A DNA stretch of 8,500 nucleotides from Actinomycetes bacterium (GTDB taxonomy: Bacteria > Actinomycetota > Acidimicrobiia > Acidimicrobiales > RAAP-2). Of the stretch, positions 4,711 to 8,500 are shown piece by piece. The stretch covers positions 1 to 8,500 of the forward strand of contig JAJZSX010000091.1 in the NCBI GenBank assembly GCA_021849435.1, in the 5' to 3' direction. Both the position numbers and the translations under genes were made by a program. The notes beneath the pieces are model-generated. The model did not search any database, had not been told where the DNA came from, and worked only from the letters and a program-made list of their open reading frames with translations. Within the stretch, counting starts at the first letter, position 1. Every line of letters begins with the position of its first letter.

Positions 4711-5286
4711 GTGAGCCGTGCGTACACATGCGCGCAGTACAGCCAGTTGACCTTGCTCGTCTTCGTGGGAGTCTGCCTCGCACTGCACCCGGGGTTAGTG
4801 CTCAAGTGGAACGAAGCGGGATTGAGCAACTACGGCATTCACCTTCGCACCGCGATTCCCTACTCGCTCGCCTTCGCCGGCAGCGCGGCCCTCGCCGTGA
4901 TGGCGGCGCACGCCACTCCCACAGATACGCGAGCGCGGATCGTCCTGCGCGCGATACTTCGCGCTTACGCACTCGTGAGCGTGCTCGCCCTTTTCAGCAC
5001 GTACGGCTACACGCTCAACGCGACTCTGAAGCACATCCACATGGCGGCGGGCATCGCGGTCATGGTCTTTGAGCCGCTCGCTTCAATCTGGCTCTACCGA
5101 CAACTCCGCGGGTTCCGCCACGACGCGCTCTGGCTAATCCTCGAGCTCGCGGGCCTGCTGCTTGCCGCGATCGATCTGATCGCCTTGCTGCACGTTCTCT
5201 TCCTCGCCCAGGCCCTGACCGGCGTCAGTTTCGGCGTTCTCCTTGTACACGCGACCCAGCGGATCGCAGTCCCCACCCTGAGGTGA
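4711..5286 (+). CDS. six-helix integral membrane protein of unknown function
   Basis: The 191-residue product is strongly hydrophobic. Apparent membrane segments are near residues 13-31, 50-67, 84-100, 108-129, 140-160 and 161-180. The first loop carries a polar motif (K-W-N-E-A-G-L-S-N-Y-G-I-H, about 32-44), and a histidine pair H-I-H (108-110) begins the fourth helix. I recall uncharacterised actinobacterial membrane proteins with a similar S-N-Y-G-x-H loop but no assigned activity. GTG 4711 was chosen because a TACGCT box lies six bases upstream; a longer frame from GTG 4657 would add 18 non-hydrophobic residues. The stop at 5284-5286 is one base from the stop of the convergent MFS gene, leaving no room for a separate terminator. 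Real gene; function unknown. Confidence 0.75.
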   Translation: MSRAYTCAQYSQLTLLVFVGVCLALHPGLVLKWNEAGLSNYGIHLRTAIPYSLAFAGSAALAVMAAHATPTDTRARIVLRAILRAYALVSVLALFSTYGYTLNATLKHIHMAAGIAVMVFEPLASIWLYRQLRGFRHDALWLILELAGLLLAAIDLIALLHVLFLAQALTGVSFGVLLVHATQRIAVPTLR

Positions 5287-5287
5287 G

Positions 5288-6421
5288 TCAGCTCGACGTC
5301 GCGCTGCGGCCAAAGCGCAGCACGCTCGCGAAGAGCGCCAGGTCGACGCACGCCAGTACGGCGATCGCGAAGGGGACGACCCGCACCCCCTGATGTGCGA
5401 CGAGGAGGTCGATCGCCCCGGGACCGAGGATGCCGCCAGCCATGTTGAAGAGGATGAGCAGCGACATGCCGTCGCTGTCGTGGGGGGTGACGATCGAAAA
5501 CCACATCAGGCCCATCGGAAAGACCGACGCCAGGATCATCCCTAGCGCGAGATAGCCGACCGGCGCGACGGCGCTCGAGGAGATGGACAGCCCCGCAATG
5601 ATCGCGAGGATGAGGCTGCCGAGGACGACGGCCTGCGCCGAGAAGAGACGGTGTAAGACACCTCCTAGGGATCGAATCACGGTCATGCCGATCCAAAAGC
5701 CCGCGGTCACCACGATCGCCACGTGGTCGCTGTAGCCCGCGCCGTGCAACTGACTGGCCATCCACCCCGACGAGCTCGACTCGAGCGCTTCGTAGAACAC
5801 ATAGGCGACGATGAACGTCGCGAGAATCCGACGGCGTCTCGCGGCGTCGATACTCGAGCGCACGCGCGACTCTTCGCGATGCGGTCGCGCGTGCACTCCG
5901 CCGGTCGCGACTGCGAGCAGCGCGGAAAGGACGGCGAGCGTCGCGAAGACGCCGGGGTAGCGGGCGGGTTTGATGGCCGCGAGGACTAGCGGCGTGAAGA
6001 TCGCCCCCACGCCGTAGGCGGCGTTGGCGACACTTAGGCGAACCGCGCGACCAACCTCGGGCGTACGCGCGAGCAACGTGTTGACCGTGATCGTGACCGC
6101 GCCGAAGCCGATCCCCAGGATGAAGATGCTCGCGAGGAGGAGACTCCAGCGCGTCGCGAATGACGCTCCGCCCGCGCCGAGGGCGATGACGAGCAAGGCA
6201 ACGCGCAAGACCCTCCCGCCCGCGAGGCGCTTGACGCCGAGCCATCCGGGGACGACGCCCAGGAGAGCGCCGGCGAAGAAGACGCTGAGGATCCGGCCTG
6301 CGACGGCGGGCGAGATTTGGAACCGCTGCCCGAAAGTGATGAGCAGGGGGCCGAGTAACGACGCGTTCGCGCCGATGAGGATGAAGCTCAGCGCCGTCGC
6401 GGCGAATCCCGCGCGCGTCAT
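5288..6421 (-). CDS. major facilitator superfamily transporter, FucP-like
   Basis: This 377-residue protein is a polytopic transporter with about 11-12 hydrophobic segments. It begins with an I-G-A-N-A-S-L-L-G-P first helix; a charged central loop (H-A-R-P-H-R-E-E-S-R-V-R) divides the two six-helix halves. The second half opens with Y-E-A-L-E-S-S-S-S-G-W-M, resembling the Y-x-x-x-E-x-x-x-x-G-W-x helix of fucose-permease-like MFS proteins, many of which import sugars with protons. ATG 6421 opens directly before the first helix. Longer in-frame starts exist (GTG, residue 28 of the long frame; ATG 6547), but the latter overlaps the divergent kinase start and adds 42 non-membrane residues. Its neighbours, a ROK kinase and a SIS protein, suggest a sugar or amino-sugar substrate, which is inferred. 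It converges with the membrane protein gene one base away. Confidence 0.85.
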   Translation of the reverse strand: MTRAGFAATALSFILIGANASLLGPLLITFGQRFQISPAVAGRILSVFFAGALLGVVPGWLGVKRLAGGRVLRVALLVIALGAGGASFATRWSLLLASIFILGIGFGAVTITVNTLLARTPEVGRAVRLSVANAAYGVGAIFTPLVLAAIKPARYPGVFATLAVLSALLAVATGGVHARPHREESRVRSSIDAARRRRILATFIVAYVFYEALESSSSGWMASQLHGAGYSDHVAIVVTAGFWIGMTVIRSLGGVLHRLFSAQAVVLGSLILAIIAGLSISSSAVAPVGYLALGMILASVFPMGLMWFSIVTPHDSDGMSLLILFNMAGGILGPGAIDLLVAHQGVRVVPFAIAVLACVDLALFASVLRFGRSATSS

Positions 6422-6517
6422 GATGACAGTGGTGGGGGTTTCGAGGGCGGGGGGCGACGGATCCACGACGAGCGCGAGTCTAGGTAGCGCTGGCTCCTCG
6501 GGCGAAGCGAGACTCTC

Positions 6518-6523
6518 TACACT
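6518..6523 (+). promoter_or_regulatory. -10 box of the ROK gene (leaderless type)
   Basis: TACACT lies exactly six bases before GTG 6530, giving a leaderless transcript. The region from 6422 to 6529 is shared with the divergent MFS gene, so both may be controlled together. No clear -35 box or operator was found. Confidence 0.4.
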
Positions 6524-6529
6524 GCCTGC

Positions 6530-7300
6530 GTGACTCTTTCGTCCCACGGCGTGCGCGAGGCCATCTTGTCGGTTGACATCGGTGCGACCTCGATCAAGCT
6601 CTGCGTATTAGACGAGCGCGGTGAACTTGTCGAACCGCTGCAGACGGTGCCCACCCCCTACCCGTGTCCGCCGTCGCGCTTGATCGAGGTCATCGTCCGC
6701 CAGATCGATGAGCACGGCTGTGGCCGGATCGGCGTGGGCTTTCCGGGGGATATGGCCGAGGGCCGCGTGCTCGAGCCGGGCAATTTGGCGCGCGTGGGTG
6801 GAATCACGACACCAGTGGATCCGGACATCGAGAGCCAGTGGCGCGACTTCGATCTGCAGTCGGCGTTGCGCGTAGCGACCCAACGTGACGTTCGCGTCGT
6901 CAACGACGCCACGTTGGCGGCTTACGGCTGTACCGAGGGGCGCCACGTGGAACTAGTTTTCACACTAGGAACCGGCTTTGGCATCGCACTTGTCGTCGAC
7001 GGACTTCCGGTGAAGATCCGCGACGTGGGCGCCGAGATGTTCGTCGACGGTGAAACCTACGACGAAGCCCTCGGTGAGCCGTCGCGGGCGGCCGACGCGG
7101 CTCGATGGTGCGAACGACTGCACCGGGCCGTAGCCGGCTTCTGCGCCGAGTTCTCCGCCGGCGTGATCCACTTTGCTGGGGGTAACGCCCGCCACGTCGA
7201 CCCGTCGGGATTCGGTAACCTTGGCGTTCGCGTGGTGGTGAACGACAATCTGGCGACGATGCGCGGAGCCCTGCGACTCTTTCATATGGTGGACCAGTAG
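6530..7300 (+). CDS. ROK-family sugar kinase, polyphosphate-glucokinase-like
   Basis: A 256-residue cytoplasmic kinase of the ROK/ASKHA fold, expected to phosphorylate a hexose or amino sugar. The phosphate-1 motif D-I-G-A-T-S-I-K is at 16-23, V-G-F-P-G near 69-73, the catalytic-base region V-N-D-A-T at 124-128 (D126) and L-G-T-G-F-G at 146-151. A-G-G-N-A at 216-220 fits the adenosine site. Length and order match actinobacterial polyphosphate glucokinases. It differs after the LGTG motif: the expected E-L-G-H is D-V-G-A (165-168), and the cysteine-rich zinc motif of classical ROK proteins is absent. Substrate is therefore open, and reduced activity or a sensor role is possible. GTG 6530 lies six bases after TACACT. 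The next gene starts 66 bases downstream on the same strand and is probably cotranscribed. Confidence 0.82.
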   Translation: MTLSSHGVREAILSVDIGATSIKLCVLDERGELVEPLQTVPTPYPCPPSRLIEVIVRQIDEHGCGRIGVGFPGDMAEGRVLEPGNLARVGGITTPVDPDIESQWRDFDLQSALRVATQRDVRVVNDATLAAYGCTEGRHVELVFTLGTGFGIALVVDGLPVKIRDVGAEMFVDGETYDEALGEPSRAADAARWCERLHRAVAGFCAEFSAGVIHFAGGNARHVDPSGFGNLGVRVVVNDNLATMRGALRLFHMVDQ

Positions 7301-7366
7301 CGGGAACGGCGAGCGCGAAGAGCGCCGCTACGCTACGTGCATCTAATGAATCTGTGGTGGGATCCG

Positions 7367-8392
7367 ATGACGACGTACTTCGAAGATGAGATCAGGTCCC
7401 AGGGCGCCGTATTGCGCGCACGCGCCGCGGCGGGAGCGACGCAGGCCGAACGTGTCGCTGGTTCGTGGGCATCGGTCACTCACGCTCTGGTCGCCGCGCG
7501 CGGCTCGTCAGACAACGCCGCGCGCTACTTCCAATACCTGGCGGGTCAGGAGTGCGGACTCCTCGTCGCCCTTGCCGCCCCATCGCTCTTCGAAGGTGTG
7601 AGTCCGATACGACTCGCTGGCGCGGGCGTGCTCGCCATCTCCCAGTCGGGCCTATCGCCGGGGATGGGCGAGGTCATCGCCGCGGCACGTGCGCAGGGGC
7701 GGCCCAGCGCCGCACTGACCAATGATCCCGACTCGCCGCTCGGTCGCGCGGCGGAACTCACGATTGATCTTGCGGCCGGGCCGGAGAGGGCGATCGCCTC
7801 CACCAAGACCTTCTCGGCCACCTGGCATGCCCTCAGTCAGCTGGTCGGCGCTCTTCGGCGCGCCCCCCTGGAGGGCATTGACGACCTGGCCGACGCCGTC
7901 GACGTCGTCGTCGACTGGACTCTCGGCGCGTCGCTGCCGGTGGATCTGCTCGACGTGCCGCGCGGCCTCACGTTCCTCGGTCGCGGCGTGGGCTACGCGG
8001 CGGCCAGCGAGGTCGCCCTCAAGGTTCGCGAGGTCACGGGGGTGCGCGCCGAGGCGTTCTCCGTCGCCGACTTCCTCCACGGACCGATCGGCGCCGATGG
8101 CGAAGCTACGGCGACGATACTCGTGGTCACCGACGAGGTCAGTGACGCCATCGCTGACGAGGTGCTCTCGACGAGCCGACGTCTGGGCGCGGCGACCGTC
8201 GTGATCCGCCCCCCGAGTCGCCGCAGCCTCGCCGCTGACGCCGAGATCGTGCTGCCCGGCGCGAGCGCCAATTGGTCCACTGGATTGTTCGGGGTCATCC
8301 TCGGTCAGGTGCTCGCCCTTCGCCTGGGGCAGCGCCGGGGCCGGGCGATCGACACCTCACCGGTGCTTAACAAGGTCACCCTCAGCGCCTGA
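7367..8392 (+). CDS. two-domain SIS sugar-phosphate isomerase/deaminase (GlmS C-terminal / NagB-II-like)
   Basis: The 341-residue protein has two tandem SIS domains and no glutaminase domain. In the first, A-R-G-S-S-D-N (44-50), S-Q-S-G (92-95) and G-P-E-R-A-I-A-S-T-K-T-F (138-149) match the sugar-phosphate loops of GlmS-type proteins. In the second, G-R-G followed by E-V-A-L-K-V-R-E (215-222) and the H-G-P of F-L-H-G-P (H238) match the isomerase site. L-N-K-V-T near the C-terminus (334-338) places the conserved lysine. Lacking the amidotransferase half, it probably acts as a NagB-II glucosamine-6-phosphate deaminase or a related ketose/aldose isomerase. ATG 7367 follows a GGTGG sequence; in-frame GTG 7337 or ATG 7346 would add 10 or 7 residues. 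The ROK kinase upstream could supply its phosphorylated substrate. Confidence 0.85.
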   Translation: MTTYFEDEIRSQGAVLRARAAAGATQAERVAGSWASVTHALVAARGSSDNAARYFQYLAGQECGLLVALAAPSLFEGVSPIRLAGAGVLAISQSGLSPGMGEVIAAARAQGRPSAALTNDPDSPLGRAAELTIDLAAGPERAIASTKTFSATWHALSQLVGALRRAPLEGIDDLADAVDVVVDWTLGASLPVDLLDVPRGLTFLGRGVGYAAASEVALKVREVTGVRAEAFSVADFLHGPIGADGEATATILVVTDEVSDAIADEVLSTSRRLGAATVVIRPPSRRSLAADAEIVLPGASANWSTGLFGVILGQVLALRLGQRRGRAIDTSPVLNKVTLSA

Positions 8393-8417
8393 TGCCACCG
8401 CGCGACCGCACCCCGAT

Positions 8418-8473
8418 GGTGAGAGGTGAGAATAGTTCGCGCCGATTTAACAGGTTTTGTTAAATTCTCTCAC
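8418..8473. promoter_or_regulatory. nested inverted and direct repeats, candidate operator or leader structure
   Basis: ATTTAACA (8445-8452) and TGTTAAAT (8458-8465) are perfect 8-base arms around GGTTT. Outside them, GGTGAGA is repeated in tandem (8418-8424, 8425-8431), and CTCTCAC (8467-8473) is the exact complement of GTGAGAG (8419-8425). The AT-rich symmetric core is typical of a repressor site; as RNA it could fold into alternative stems. It follows the SIS gene by about 25 bases and may serve it (3' end) or an unseen gene to the right. Confidence 0.45.
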
Positions 8474-8500
8474 TTTTGGGTTGCTAGATGTTAAGAGTTC

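Noticed and set aside
5303..5321. GCTGCG-7-CGCAGC stem near the meeting of the two convergent genes, as a terminator
   Set aside because: It lies within the end of the MFS coding region and has no T-run on either side.
5094..6533. Long frames overlapping the MFS gene (5094-6245 minus, 6024-6533 plus)
   Set aside because: Arginine/proline-rich shadow translations of a clear membrane transporter; no start signals.
1..8500. tRNA, rRNA, CRISPR array or att site
   Set aside because: No tRNA-like cloverleaf ends, regularly spaced repeats or long flanking direct repeats were seen on reading both strands.

Overview
The window looks like chromosomal DNA of a high-GC Gram-positive bacterium, most likely an actinobacterium. 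The evidence is GC-rich codon use in the right half, frequent GTG starts, several starts placed as for leaderless mRNAs, a polyphosphate-glucokinase-like ROK protein, and an N-terminal 'TGGQF' tag of a kind I associate with actinobacterial mobile DNA. I cannot name a genus.

Layout: (1) Positions 1-1340 hold, on the minus strand, an AbiE-type (type IV) toxin-antitoxin pair: the complete antitoxin abiEi, then the N-terminal half of the nucleotidyltransferase toxin abiEii, which runs off the window. A compact promoter with an inverted-repeat operator lies at 1305-1361. (2) Positions 1340-1779 have no confident gene. They hold four spaced TGGACGTT-like boxes and one doubtful small minus-strand ORF. 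(3) Positions 1780-3251 hold three plus-strand accessory genes of unknown function. The last two share a near-identical N-terminal tag and overlap by an ATGA junction. (4) Positions 3236-4294 are an IS481-family insertion sequence with matched terminal repeats, flanked by CTAG on both sides. It cut the 3' ends of the second tagged gene (left) and of an XRE regulator gene (right), and its transposase takes its stop codon from the flanking CTAG. (5) From about 4600 the base composition rises to a uniformly GC-rich, core-like state. A six-helix membrane protein converges on an MFS transporter, which diverges from a ROK-type kinase followed by a two-domain SIS sugar-phosphate isomerase/deaminase. 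(6) The last 100 bases hold nested inverted and direct repeats that look regulatory.

How it fits together: the left half reads as an accessory/defence island (AbiE, tagged unknowns, IS, broken XRE regulator) beside a core carbohydrate locus. In the right half, a FucP-like transporter, a ROK kinase and a GlmS/NagB-II-like SIS protein make a plausible amino-sugar uptake, phosphorylation and deamination/isomerisation set, though the substrate is inferred. The parts most worth a second look are the tandem tagged proteins, the leaderless abiE promoter/operator, the IS whose stop codon comes from its target, and the repeat-rich end of the window.
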